Virus record (IMG/VR): IMGVR_UViG_3300034407_003411
Coordinates: 1 to 64,000 of that record
DNA length: 64,000 nt
DNA from: a virus
Direction: 5' to 3' (one strand)
Shown here: positions 8,448 through 15,962 of the stretch, in pieces
Position numbering within the stretch: the first letter of the stretch is position 1
Layout of the letters: the number at the start of each line of letters is the position of its first letter
Made by a program: the position numbers and the translations under genes
Notes under the pieces: generated by a model
Database searches by the model: none
What the model was told of the DNA's origin: nothing
Seen by the model: the letters and a program-made list of their open reading frames with translations, nothing else

Positions 8448-8812
8448 CTATATTCTTTTATATCTTTAAAATTTGAACCTGAAATAATATTGATATCATT
8501 TTTTAGTTGGTTTCTAACTTCATTATATTCAAATATTAATAATGATGCTTTCCTAAATTCTTTATCTGTAATACTTTTATCTCTAACTCTATTTTCCAGA
8601 TCCCATAACATACGATTTACTTTTGACAACTCCAAAAATAATGCCTTAATTTCTCTCCCATTTTTAGTAAATAAATCTACAACACCAGGATTAAGCATTA
8701 AAAATTCTTTTTCAACATTAGCTAAATTTTCAGGGTCAACCATATTCAATTTTTTAATTTCTAAAATTGAAATTTTATCTAATAATTCACCATTTGAGAT
8801 TTCTATCTTCAT
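8444..8812 (-). CDS. DUF6165-like protein inside the split polymerase locus
   Basis: I choose the ATG at 8812, one base after the upstream stop; a longer form would overlap the upstream gene. The 122 residues start MKIEISNGELLDKISILEIK, which matches the DUF6165 family seen in bacterial surface polysaccharide regions; the function is unknown. The protein is almost entirely helical (IKALFLELSKVNRMLWDLE). It separates the two parts of gene 43 and overlaps 43B by four bases. It could also be a helper for the split enzyme, but this is only position-based. Confidence 0.7.
   Translation of the reverse strand: MKIEISNGELLDKISILEIKKLNMVDPENLANVEKEFLMLNPGVVDLFTKNGREIKALFLELSKVNRMLWDLENRVRDKSITDKEFRKASLLIFEYNEVRNQLKNDINIISGSNFKDIKEYR
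8607..8635 (-). promoter_or_regulatory. Possible internal promoter for polymerase part 43B
   Basis: Minus strand TTTTGG (TTG at 8635-8633), 20 bases ending in ATCG, then TATGTT (8612-8607). It lies inside the DUF6165-like gene, about 160 bases before the 43B start. The spacing is identical to that of the better sites; the -7 box has one change. Confidence 0.35.
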
Positions 8813-8813
8813 A

Positions 8814-9089
8814 TTAAAATGTTCTTTCTCCACCCCCTGGTATTGGTGGAACTGTAATTGGTCTATTGCCTGATGAGTCAATATCATTTTTAGGTTCAAC
8901 AACTATTCTATATGGAGTATTATTTATTTTAAAATGACCCCCTTGTTTAAGCATTTTTCTAAAAAATTTCTCTTGTGATTCAGTCCATCCTTCACTAATT
9001 ACGATCATTTCTTCTTTTGATATTCTTTCTTTAGTTATACCTATGTAAATTTCTACGTTGCCTCGAATGGATTGTTTTTTTAGTGTCAT
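8814..9089 (-). CDS. Hypothetical protein between polymerase halves
   Basis: The 91-residue product is basic at the start (MTLKKQSIRGNVEIYIGITK), has a charged helix (ERISKEEMIVISEGWTESQE) and ends with a proline-glycine tail (PPIPGGGERTF). No homing endonuclease motif (GIY-YIG, LAGLIDADG, HNH) can be seen. Its ATG overlaps the stop of 43A (ATGA) and its stop lies one base before the next gene, so it is firmly embedded in the polymerase operon. Confidence 0.7.
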   Translation of the reverse strand: MTLKKQSIRGNVEIYIGITKERISKEEMIVISEGWTESQEKFFRKMLKQGGHFKINNTPYRIVVEPKNDIDSSGNRPITVPPIPGGGERTF

Positions 9090-10786
9090 ACTTTTAATTT
9101 TAATTCTCCTCTAATTACTTTATTCATATGTCTGTTAGCACATAAAGCACTTTCTTGAATAATTCTTTGTCCTGATAATGTAATAGCTTCTGATAGTATT
9201 ACATTACCATATCTAAAACTACCTAATGCTGTTGCTCCATATAAACTATTAAGCAAAATTTTCATTGTATATTGCATTAAATAATTATATTCGCCTTTTT
9301 CTGTGTCTCCAGCTTTATAAGCTGATTTCATACGTCCCTTATAAATAACACGTTCTTCAAACCATTTTTTAAGGATTGTAGATAATACTGATTCTCTTTC
9401 TGTTTCAAAAAATACACCATTAGCTGATATGGCTAAGTTGTTTTCTTCAATCATTTGAATTAGTTTTCTTACAGGTACATATGCTTGTCTACGATGTTTA
9501 TTTTCTACTAATAATTCTTCTTCAGGGTCACGTTCTTTTAAATCGTTAAGTGCCAATCTATTATTACGGTCATCTGCATCTATTATACGTCCCTTGAGTG
9601 TTTCTTTACCTATGTTTATACTCATTATAATTGATGGATACAGCGATGTTAAATCTTCATCAAACATATACTTGTATAATCCTGCTTTAGGACAAAATAA
9701 ATAACCACCAGCATAATTCTTTTTATGAATTGGGTTTTCATCTCTTCTAGGTGGAATAATTCCTTGAGATAATAGATAAGCTGAAATAGCACCATCTTGT
9801 GATACTGTATTAGCATAAACTTCACTGTAATTATGTTTACCTTTATGAGATAAATTTTTAGTTAAAGCAATATATTGTAATTTTTCGTCTAATTTTTGGA
9901 GTATTTCAACATCAACAAAGTTATACTGAATAAATTTATGGATATCAGTTTCAAATAATTGGTCCAGGTTTCCTTCATATTCAACTTTACCCATGCCAAC
10001 ATATTTTTCTCCAATAGCATCTAATTTCCAACTTGGTTCATCTTTCCAACTATATTTTTTATGCAAACGAATATAATCAAGTGATTCAACTCCAACAATT
10101 TCAACAAATTGATTACGTTTATACCACCATTGGTTACCTTTTTTACAATTTACTTTACCAATAGGAGATAAATGATTAGCAAATTCTTCACCTATTGTAT
10201 TACACATTCTATAGTATAAATAAGGTATATCAAAATAATCTGAATTATAACCAACCAAAATATCAGGGTCGATATCTCTAATATGTTCAATAAATTTACC
10301 TAATAGTTCATTTTCTGTTCTACAAGGTATAATTTCTTTATTTTTAGCTTTAGTATGTTTAAGTTGGTTTTTCTTATCAAGAATTAAGATATGCCAAGTA
10401 TCAGGTGTTTTATCCCACCAAGCTATAGAAGTAATAGGCATCGGGGCACTTTCAATATAATCTTCGGTCAAAGCACCCCCGATTTCACACTCAATATCAA
10501 AAAATACTTCTCTATGACCAGTAGAAGGAGTATCATCAGTGCCATATCTTTCGATAAGGAACTTTTGATATGGTTTCATATCATGAAAATGGATATTAGT
10601 TGTTGTTTTATCCCATTTATAAGTTTTACTTAATTTTTCACCATTAATGCCTTTTAATTTACCGTTTGGATCTTCAACATAAGCTGGGTTCCACCATTCT
10701 ATTTCATCATAGCCTGCTTCGTCCCAAAGATGTATTTTAAATTTGTTTTTTCCTAAATTAGTAGCATAGCATTTTTTATAACTCAT
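9086..10786 (-). CDS. 43A: DNA polymerase gp43, N-terminal part (43A)
   Basis: The 566-residue protein carries the N-terminal domain, the 3'-5' exonuclease and part of the palm and fingers of a family B polymerase. Exo I is FFDIECE near residue 96, Exo II is GYNSDYFDIPYL, Exo III is YNFVDVEIL. Motif A is DLTSLYPSII and motif B is KILLNSLYG near residue 525. The chain stops about 40 residues after motif B (ends GELKLKV), before motif C, which is encoded at 7515-8447. T4 gp43 is one chain of 898 residues; here 566 plus 310 gives 876. No intein start is visible at the end. It shares ATGA with both neighbours. Confidence 0.95.
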   Translation of the reverse strand: MSYKKCYATNLGKNKFKIHLWDEAGYDEIEWWNPAYVEDPNGKLKGINGEKLSKTYKWDKTTTNIHFHDMKPYQKFLIERYGTDDTPSTGHREVFFDIECEIGGALTEDYIESAPMPITSIAWWDKTPDTWHILILDKKNQLKHTKAKNKEIIPCRTENELLGKFIEHIRDIDPDILVGYNSDYFDIPYLYYRMCNTIGEEFANHLSPIGKVNCKKGNQWWYKRNQFVEIVGVESLDYIRLHKKYSWKDEPSWKLDAIGEKYVGMGKVEYEGNLDQLFETDIHKFIQYNFVDVEILQKLDEKLQYIALTKNLSHKGKHNYSEVYANTVSQDGAISAYLLSQGIIPPRRDENPIHKKNYAGGYLFCPKAGLYKYMFDEDLTSLYPSIIMSINIGKETLKGRIIDADDRNNRLALNDLKERDPEEELLVENKHRRQAYVPVRKLIQMIEENNLAISANGVFFETERESVLSTILKKWFEERVIYKGRMKSAYKAGDTEKGEYNYLMQYTMKILLNSLYGATALGSFRYGNVILSEAITLSGQRIIQESALCANRHMNKVIRGELKLKV

Positions 10787-10950
10787 TCTGGCCTTATTGT
10801 TGATAGTATTTCCATTAAATCTTCTACTTCAAATTTACATAATTGCCCTTCACATAAATCTTGACAACACTTATCTGTATTAAGATAAATAAACTCTAAT
10901 GATTTATCAATCTTTTCCCATTGTTCCTTAGATAATTGTTTCGGACTCAT
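10783..10950 (-). CDS. Small hypothetical protein before 43A
   Basis: Counted from the ATG at 10950 the product has 55 residues (MSPKQLSKEQWEKIDKSLEF...). A longer version from 10971 would overlap the MazG-like gene more. It contains three cysteines in a CCQDLCEGQLC stretch. The stop overlaps the 43A start by four bases. Function unknown. Confidence 0.6.
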   Translation of the reverse strand: MSPKQLSKEQWEKIDKSLEFIYLNTDKCCQDLCEGQLCKFEVEDLMEILSTIRPE

Positions 10951-11491
10951 AAAATTTATCCAATTCATCATCAGTAAAAAACTGTGACAAATCTGGTCTA
11001 TAGTAGTTAATACTTTTCATTACTTTTTTATCACGGGTTCTGTAGACAATGTACCGTCCTTCCTCAAGTTTTTCAAAATGACAGGCCTCACCTTGTTCCT
11101 TACTTCGTTGGCTGACGGTTTGTATGGCCTCTTCTTCAGTTTTACAAGCTTTCGACATATTACTTCCTTGTACCTCTTGATATGCAGGCCATATCTTATC
11201 CTTAAGGCCGTGTAACATAGCACCGTTCCCAAGGGAAACATAAGTAATGTCGCACAAAGCGTCCAAAACTTCCACAATGTCGCCTCGTTCGCAAGCTTCT
11301 CTATACTCTTCGAGCTCTTCTTGAACGAAGTCATATACGAATTGCCATTCTTTTTTAGATGGGATTGTTGGTTCATAATTATTAGGTTTACCAAATGTTT
11401 TGTTAAACGTTTCTACCTCGCTAACAAATGGAACTTCGTTAGTCCATACAGGTAGTTCTTCTTCTTTAAATAACTTTAATTGTTTACTCAT
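10928..11491 (-). CDS. MazG-like NTP pyrophosphohydrolase
   Basis: This 187-residue protein contains the all-alpha NTP-pyrophosphatase pattern: FVQEELEEYREACERGD (EExxE) around residues 54-70, then VEVLDALCDITYV (ExxD-type) around 72-85. Enzymes of this kind hydrolyse (d)NTPs or related nucleotides to monophosphates; phage MazG proteins may alter nucleotide pools or ppGpp. The C-terminal 80 residues are of a type often found in phage versions. It overlaps the downstream small gene and the upstream phosphoribosyltransferase gene. Confidence 0.75.
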   Translation of the reverse strand: MSKQLKLFKEEELPVWTNEVPFVSEVETFNKTFGKPNNYEPTIPSKKEWQFVYDFVQEELEEYREACERGDIVEVLDALCDITYVSLGNGAMLHGLKDKIWPAYQEVQGSNMSKACKTEEEAIQTVSQRSKEQGEACHFEKLEEGRYIVYRTRDKKVMKSINYYRPDLSQFFTDDELDKFYESETII

Positions 11492-12017
11492 CTTTCTGTT
11501 TATTTACAAATTTCATAAATGATCCTTCTTTATCATTAGTTAATCCTCCTATCGTATGTAATTTACAATCTTCTTCTGGCCAAACCACATTATTATCTTC
11601 TCTTTCTGCAAATTCTAGAAATTCATCTGATTTAAAATAATCTTGTATAGGTTCTGAATCTTCTCTTTCCCATGGGTATACTATCCATTGATCATTTACT
11701 TCTTTAGCATAAAAATTTGGTTTAAATTTAGAAGTTGGTTTATGGTGTAATACAGCCCAATAAGCACCTGGTGCTTTACTTAATGTTTTTCCTGTGTCAT
11801 TAATATCATCTATTACTATAGTATTTTTACCTGGGTGAATAACAAAAGGAATATCTAATTGATGAGAAATTAATACTGCTGGGATTAAACCTCCTCTAGG
11901 TAACCCCATTACCGAGTCAATATTTGGATAATCATTAATTATTTTTGAACATAAAATATTTACACATTCGTGTATTTCATTCCATTCAAGATATACTTTA
12001 GATGTTGTGTCCCCCAT
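11484..12017 (-). CDS. Phosphoribosyltransferase
   Basis: The 177-residue protein has the type I PRTase signature VIDDINDTGKT (residues 67-77), which binds the ribose phosphate of PRPP, and a GLPRGGLIPAV loop (about 38-48) typical of purine salvage enzymes such as xanthine or hypoxanthine-guanine PRTases. The hood that determines the base is divergent. It lies between folE and the MazG-like gene, so a role in guanine/deazaguanine or purine pools is an inference. It overlaps folE by 20 bases. Confidence 0.8.
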   Translation of the reverse strand: MGDTTSKVYLEWNEIHECVNILCSKIINDYPNIDSVMGLPRGGLIPAVLISHQLDIPFVIHPGKNTIVIDDINDTGKTLSKAPGAYWAVLHHKPTSKFKPNFYAKEVNDQWIVYPWEREDSEPIQDYFKSDEFLEFAEREDNNVVWPEEDCKLHTIGGLTNDKEGSFMKFVNKQKDE

Positions 12018-12690
12018 TATTTATTTTTAAACTATCAAAGAATTCTTTTCTAGCTAAGTTATCATTTTCTTTAAATACTCCTGATGCTTTAGTTGTAACC
12101 ATAGCAGCACCTTGATGTTTAACACCTCTACAACTAACACAATTGTGTGTTCCAACTATAGTTACAATTACACCTTTATTATTTTCACAAATTTTATCTA
12201 CAGCATTATGAATTGCTGATGTTAATTGTTCTTGTATTGCTCCTCTTCGACCAAATAGTTCTACAATTCGGTTTAGTTTAGATAATCCAATTACTCTACC
12301 TTCCTGTCCTACAATATAACCTATATGAACAACACCTCCAATTGTTTGGTGATGATGTGAACACATTGAAGTTAACGGTATATTACGTTCAATAACAATG
12401 CCATCATAACCATCTGATGGGAATGATGTAATAGGAGACATCTCAGTGTATCTACCAGCCCATAAATCATTTACGTAAGCTTTAGCTACTCGCATAGGAG
12501 TATCTGCTGAATTTGGATCTTGTCTCCAATCACATTTTAATTCATCTAAAAACAAACCAAATTTATGGGCTGCTTTTACTATCATTTCTTTTTTGTCTGC
12601 GTCGCTAAGAGGAAATCCTGGTGCTACACCATTTGCAAATCCCTCTTGTACAACTTCTAATTCTTGGTGAATTTTTTTTCTATTGTTCAT
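11998..12690 (-). CDS. folE: GTP cyclohydrolase I (FolE)
   Basis: The 230-residue protein catalyses GTP to dihydroneopterin triphosphate, the first step of 7-deazaguanine (and folate) synthesis. Zinc and active-site residues are visible: SMCSHHHQ at about 108-115, the GLSKLNRIVE segment at about 135-144, and HNCVSCRGVKHQGA at about 182-195. Length agrees with bacterial FolE (about 220). It is followed upstream by queE and queD, so the product probably feeds preQ0 synthesis. A promoter candidate lies at 12786-12814. Confidence 0.95.
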   Translation of the reverse strand: MNNRKKIHQELEVVQEGFANGVAPGFPLSDADKKEMIVKAAHKFGLFLDELKCDWRQDPNSADTPMRVAKAYVNDLWAGRYTEMSPITSFPSDGYDGIVIERNIPLTSMCSHHHQTIGGVVHIGYIVGQEGRVIGLSKLNRIVELFGRRGAIQEQLTSAIHNAVDKICENNKGVIVTIVGTHNCVSCRGVKHQGAAMVTTKASGVFKENDNLARKEFFDSLKINNGGHNI

Positions 12691-12814
12691 TTATATAACT
12701 TTCTAATTTATCTATTAATACTAATACCTCATCTGGTTCCATTGTAATGGCACAACAAACGTGTACGTTCTCTTTTATGTCTTCTAATATACGAAGAGCT
12801 TCTTGCTTATCCAC
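12680..12814 (-). CDS. Possible small gene between queE and folE
   Basis: A 44-codon frame starts with GTG overlapping the queE stop (TAGTG) and ends 11 bases inside folE. The product (VDKQEALRILEDIKENVHVC...LIDKLESYINEQ) is amphipathic and looks protein-like. The same bases contain a promoter-like site at 12786-12814, so the frame could also be chance. Confidence 0.4.
   Translation of the reverse strand: MDKQEALRILEDIKENVHVCCAITMEPDEVLVLIDKLESYINEQ
12786..12814 (-). promoter_or_regulatory. Possible promoter for folE
   Basis: Minus strand GTGG (GTG at 12814-12812), 20 bases ending in TTCG, then TATATT (12791-12786). Spacing and the TTCG before the -7 box are as in the other sites. The leader to folE is about 95 bases and would overlap a possible 44-codon gene. 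Confidence 0.4.
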
Positions 12815-13632
12815 TATACTTCGCGTTGATCTTGAAAAGCTATGATATGTGGTCTCCAAGTCATTCTATAACCATTATCTCTTACCCAATCAAATAATAC
12901 AGGATAAGATTTAAATAAAGCTTCTCTAGAATCACCAGCAGGCATAAACCAAACTTTTTCAGGTTTAACTTCTAACTGGGCTAAACAATCCATAATTTCA
13001 GCTAATGCTTTTTGATCTTTACCATCCCATACTGGTTTGATGTGAAAGTCAGAATGATAAGCTATTGATTGTTTAATTGCAGCATAATTAAGTCTTAACT
13101 TATTATGTTGTTTTACCATTTTTTCGTCTGTAACTTTTCCTTGAGGAGTAAGAGTACCAACAACGGGGACGCTATTACTAAACTTAGGAGAAATTGACAG
13201 GAGATTAATAGGATAATCAGTAGGAAGGAAATGTGATCCTTCAGTTTCAATAGTGATAAATATATTGTTTTCATGAGCAAAATGGGTTAATTCATTTACT
13301 AATGCTGCATGCATAGTAGGTGAACCCCCAGTTAACATCATTTCTTTTATATGAGGGTTTTTCTCATACATTGCAATAATGTCTTTAAAATTAAAGTGTC
13401 CTTTTTCTGGGTGAATACTTGTATACCAACTATCACACCATCCACCTTCACCGAAATAACATCTGTGAGTGCATCCTGTTGTTCTAATTACTACTGTTGG
13501 GTATCCTGCTCTTGATCCTTCTGATTGTACTGCAGTGTAAATTTCTACAATGGGGAGGTTTTTATCGTAATCCTCAATACGTTTCAGCTGTTTGTGCATA
13601 TTGTTAATTTTTTTAAGTGGTTTTTCATTCAC
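12814..13632 (-). CDS. queE: 7-carboxy-7-deazaguanine synthase QueE
   Basis: A radical SAM enzyme of 272 residues that turns 6-carboxytetrahydropterin into 7-carboxy-7-deazaguanine. The N-terminal part IVEIYTAVQSEGSRAGYPTV is the QueE substrate-site signature. Cysteines C54, C58 and C66 (GCTHRCYFGEGGWCDSWYT) hold the iron-sulphur cluster with an enlarged spacing compared with the usual CxxxCxxC. A GGSPTMH segment corresponds to the SAM-binding GGEP. It lies between folE and queD, as expected for a pathway operon. Confidence 0.92.
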   Translation of the reverse strand: MNEKPLKKINNMHKQLKRIEDYDKNLPIVEIYTAVQSEGSRAGYPTVVIRTTGCTHRCYFGEGGWCDSWYTSIHPEKGHFNFKDIIAMYEKNPHIKEMMLTGGSPTMHAALVNELTHFAHENNIFITIETEGSHFLPTDYPINLLSISPKFSNSVPVVGTLTPQGKVTDEKMVKQHNKLRLNYAAIKQSIAYHSDFHIKPVWDGKDQKALAEIMDCLAQLEVKPEKVWFMPAGDSREALFKSYPVLFDWVRDNGYRMTWRPHIIAFQDQREV

Positions 13633-13641
13633 TATTATAAC

Positions 13642-14106
13642 TTATTCGCTGTAATAAGCAGCGTTTTTACCATGTTCTGCAAACTTAACTTTCGATACTT
13701 TTACTCTACCTTCAGTTTCAGTTTTAACAAATTCATTTAATTTATGATAAATATATTCAGCAAATTTCTCTGCGCCAGTAGCTGGTATTACTCTTACTTG
13801 AGCTACTCCTGCTTTATCCATCATTTTAAATGCTTGTAATTCAGGATCATCTTCTGCTATAATCATAGTATGATCAAACATATAATCCATCCATTCTTTA
13901 GGTGATTTACCATCGATTTTAGTTTTTGCTCTTTTCATGCCACCAAAATCCCACACCCAATTTCTTTCATCTAATCCTCCTTCAAAATATACTTTAAAGG
14001 ATATTCCATAACCGTGTACAAATCTACAATGTGTTGTCTGAGCTTTCCATTGACGAAACACTGTACTAAACCCGTCAAATACTTTACTTGATTGAAACTT
14101 ACCCAT
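13642..14106 (-). CDS. queD: 6-carboxytetrahydropterin synthase-like QueD
   Basis: The 154-residue protein belongs to the QueD/PTPS family and should convert dihydroneopterin triphosphate to 6-carboxytetrahydropterin. The core THCRFVHGYGISFKV (residues 25-39) replaces the usual CxxxHGH with C27-xxx-H31-G-Y33, so one of the classic zinc histidines is a tyrosine. A NWVWDFGGMK segment and a FDHTMII segment match family positions. A similar CRFVHGY form occurs, as I recall, in some proteobacterial homologues, so it may be a real subfamily. The start overlaps thioredoxin by eight bases. Confidence 0.8.
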   Translation of the reverse strand: MGKFQSSKVFDGFSTVFRQWKAQTTHCRFVHGYGISFKVYFEGGLDERNWVWDFGGMKRAKTKIDGKSPKEWMDYMFDHTMIIAEDDPELQAFKMMDKAGVAQVRVIPATGAEKFAEYIYHKLNEFVKTETEGRVKVSKVKFAEHGKNAAYYSE

Positions 14107-14347
14107 TAAACCAATTTAATATGTCTTCCCTTGACTTGTTACCTACTGATCTAGCTATTTCATTATTGTTTTGATCCACTTTAACTAAAGTTGGGACTGA
14201 TCTAACAGAATAATGAGATGCTTTTTCCATATCCTCATCAATATTTACTTTATGAATTGGAATATCTAAACTTAATTTGTCCATTACTGGTCCTAATGCT
14301 CTACAAGGACCACACCATGGAGCTGTAAAATAAATTATTTTGTTCAT
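14099..14347 (-). CDS. Thioredoxin
   Basis: A compact 82-residue thioredoxin with the active site APWCGPCRALGP (WCGPC at residues 11-15) and the cis-proline segment VRSVPTLVKV. There is no signal peptide, so it acts in the cytoplasm. A likely role is electron donor to the phage class I ribonucleotide reductase, as T4 uses its NrdC thioredoxin. It is located within the deazaguanine gene group and overlaps queD. Confidence 0.93.
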   Translation of the reverse strand: MNKIIYFTAPWCGPCRALGPVMDKLSLDIPIHKVNIDEDMEKASHYSVRSVPTLVKVDQNNNEIARSVGNKSREDILNWFNG

Positions 14348-14365
14348 TTTTAATTTTTATTATAA

Positions 14366-14572
14366 TTATACTAATTCTTCTACTATTCCTACTATCTCCG
14401 ATAATATAAGAATAATTGCTGCAATCTCCAAACTAAATGGTAAAAAACAGTAACCTGCTATTCTAATTGCTGATTTGATAAAGCTTACTATTTGATGCCA
14501 TTTTTGATTAGGCATATTTTCTAAATTTTCTCTATCTTTAATTATTCCATCCATATCTTTTATTTTTATCAT
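14366..14572 (-). CDS. Small membrane protein
   Basis: A 68-residue protein with a charged N terminus and one or two hydrophobic segments (AIRIAGYCFLPF and LEIAAIILILSEIVGIV, about residues 35-65). Its ATG overlaps the stop of the preceding small membrane gene (ATGA). Not recognised. A membrane location is predicted from composition only. Confidence 0.6.
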   Translation of the reverse strand: MIKIKDMDGIIKDRENLENMPNQKWHQIVSFIKSAIRIAGYCFLPFSLEIAAIILILSEIVGIVEELV

Positions 14573-14763
14573 TTTTTTCCGTTTTTCTTGTAATCAATTA
14601 TAAACCCTACTGCTACTAGTATATTTAATCCTAAACTAGCTAGTATTTCATGTATGTCGTGGTAAACATTTAAATTTAAATGAACATGACCAATAACCCA
14701 AAAGGGAATAGCCATTTGTTGACTATACCATATTAGTGCAAACTCAAGAAACTTTTTCACCAC
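14569..14763 (-). CDS. Small membrane protein with GTG start
   Basis: The 64-residue product has two hydrophobic stretches (FALIWYSQQMAIPFWVIGHV and LASLGLNILVAVGFIIDY) and a basic end (KKNGKK). The start would be GTG at 14763 (a second GTG follows), inside the end of the 2OG oxygenase gene with a 20-base overlap. Function unknown; it could belong to a pair with the next gene. Confidence 0.55.
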   Translation of the reverse strand: MVKKFLEFALIWYSQQMAIPFWVIGHVHLNLNVYHDIHEILASLGLNILVAVGFIIDYKKNGKK

Positions 14764-15451
14764 AACATGATTCTTGACTACTTGCTTCAGGTACTGGATT
14801 AGACTTTTGGTTAGTTATCATTATATTATAATTAATAACTAATCTATAATCATTTACTATTGGTGGGCAACCTGTGTGTAAATAGTCTTGGTTAAACATT
14901 ATTATACTTCCTTTTTTAGGTTTATATGTTCTTTTAATTTCTAATTCTTTACCCAGAGTTAGATAATTTATTCCTTTATTTTTAAAAATAATAGTATCTC
15001 CATCTGAGTCGTTAATATAATAAAGAAGAGTCCAACCTCCAAATCCTTCAAAATCACAGTGAGGGATAAAAGACATATCACTATTTTCAGGTACTTCTCT
15101 ATAATTAAAATTAGATTTAATCTTCATTAAATCATAATCAAAGTTCATTACTTTAGAAATAGCATTTAAAGGTGGTAATACTATTTTACTATAAACTTGT
15201 TCTTTTTGTTCCCACAATCCTTCTTCATAAAAAACACTTTGGAAAATTCCAGGCCTTAATTTAATTGTTTTATAATTATCCGTCATTGTAAGAGAATCAA
15301 TGTCGATAGGATTTTTAATAATATTAGCCTGAGGTTTGTGTGTAGATGCAAACTCATACTTAATGTTTCCTAAATGTTGTTCTAAGATATAATCTTGTAC
15401 ATCTTCAGGAACAATATTTTCTAAATGATATATTAAATTTTTTAGTAACAT
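14744..15451 (-). CDS. 2-oxoglutarate, Fe(II)-dependent oxygenase
   Basis: Counted from the ATG at 15451, because the longer frame runs into the tRNA gene, the protein has 235 residues. It shows the double-stranded beta-helix iron triad: HCD in FIPHCDFEGFGG, and the distal His in YLHTGCPP, followed by the 2OG-binding Arg in DYRLVINYNI. It resembles prolyl-4-hydroxylase-type oxygenases common in cyanophages. The substrate is unknown. The tail is Ser/Cys-rich (ASSQESCCGEK). Confidence 0.85.
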   Translation of the reverse strand: MLLKNLIYHLENIVPEDVQDYILEQHLGNIKYEFASTHKPQANIIKNPIDIDSLTMTDNYKTIKLRPGIFQSVFYEEGLWEQKEQVYSKIVLPPLNAISKVMNFDYDLMKIKSNFNYREVPENSDMSFIPHCDFEGFGGWTLLYYINDSDGDTIIFKNKGINYLTLGKELEIKRTYKPKKGSIIMFNQDYLHTGCPPIVNDYRLVINYNIMITNQKSNPVPEASSQESCCGEKVS

Positions 15452-15469
15452 TTTATTTTTATTCTTTGT

Positions 15470-15540
15470 TGTCTCGACAGGTCTCGAACCTATACTCTTC
15501 TGGACCAAAACCAGACGTGTTACCAATTACACCACGAGAC
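15470..15540 (-). tRNA. tRNA-Gln (anticodon TTG)
   Basis: The 71-base minus-strand sequence folds into a cloverleaf: a 7-bp acceptor stem (GTCTCGT with TCGAGAC, last pair mismatched), D arm with GGTAAC, anticodon stem TCTGG/CCAGA with loop TTTTGGT, and T arm with TTCGAGA. Anticodon TTG is at 15508-15506. The discriminator base is A; the CCA end is not encoded. Glutamine tRNA is not a queuosine target, so the nearby que genes are not explained by it. Confidence 0.93.
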
Positions 15541-15548
15541 ATTTAAGT

Positions 15549-15962
15549 TTAATAACTTAACCCGTAATCACTTACCTTTGTAAATAACCACGCTTCACCA
15601 TACCCACTTACTGAGTCAGGTTTCATAACAATTAACTGCATACCTTTAAGATAAAATAACAACCTATATTCTTCATTTTCTTTTTGAACATAAATGTATT
15701 TTTCTTCAAGTGTAAAATTACCTTTTGCTACTTCTCTACCATCAGGAGTATCAGACATTCTGTAAAATGTATCTTTATCTTCACTGTAATTCATATAAAG
15801 AACACTTGAACCATCCCAACTTTGCCAAGTACCATAAATATTTTCATTATCAGTACCAAGCCCAATTCTTTTTTCTTGGGAATAAGTTGTTGCACAAAAC
15901 ATTAAAGCAAAAAATAATAATGCAATAATAGCAAATTTGTCTATTAAATCGAATTTTTTCAT
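15549..15962 (-). CDS. Exported or membrane-anchored lipocalin-like protein
   Basis: The 137-residue protein has an N-terminal hydrophobic segment (IIALLFFALMFCATTYS, about residues 12-28) that could be a signal peptide or anchor. The rest looks like a small beta-barrel (YGTWQSWDGSSVLYMNYS and later strands), with the IYGTW sequence similar to lipocalin-like domains. No function is assigned. It lies directly after queC with a one-base overlap at 15962. Confidence 0.65.
   Translation of the reverse strand: MKKFDLIDKFAIIALLFFALMFCATTYSQEKRIGLGTDNENIYGTWQSWDGSSVLYMNYSEDKDTFYRMSDTPDGREVAKGNFTLEEKYIYVQKENEEYRLLFYLKGMQLIVMKPDSVSGYGEAWLFTKVSDYGLSY

Noticed and set aside
9086-9140. Possible intein or group I intron at the polymerase split
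   Set aside because: No Cys/Ser start and His-Asn end of an intein, and the intervening genes are joined by overlapping start and stop codons, which does not fit an intron.
11329-11340. TCGTATATG inside the MazG-like gene
   Set aside because: The -33 box is missing at the right distance and the -7 box differs; it is probably coding sequence only.
11020-11394. Second minus-strand frame of 124 codons inside the MazG-like gene
   Set aside because: It overlaps the MazG-like gene entirely in another frame; the MazG-like frame has a family signature, this one has none.
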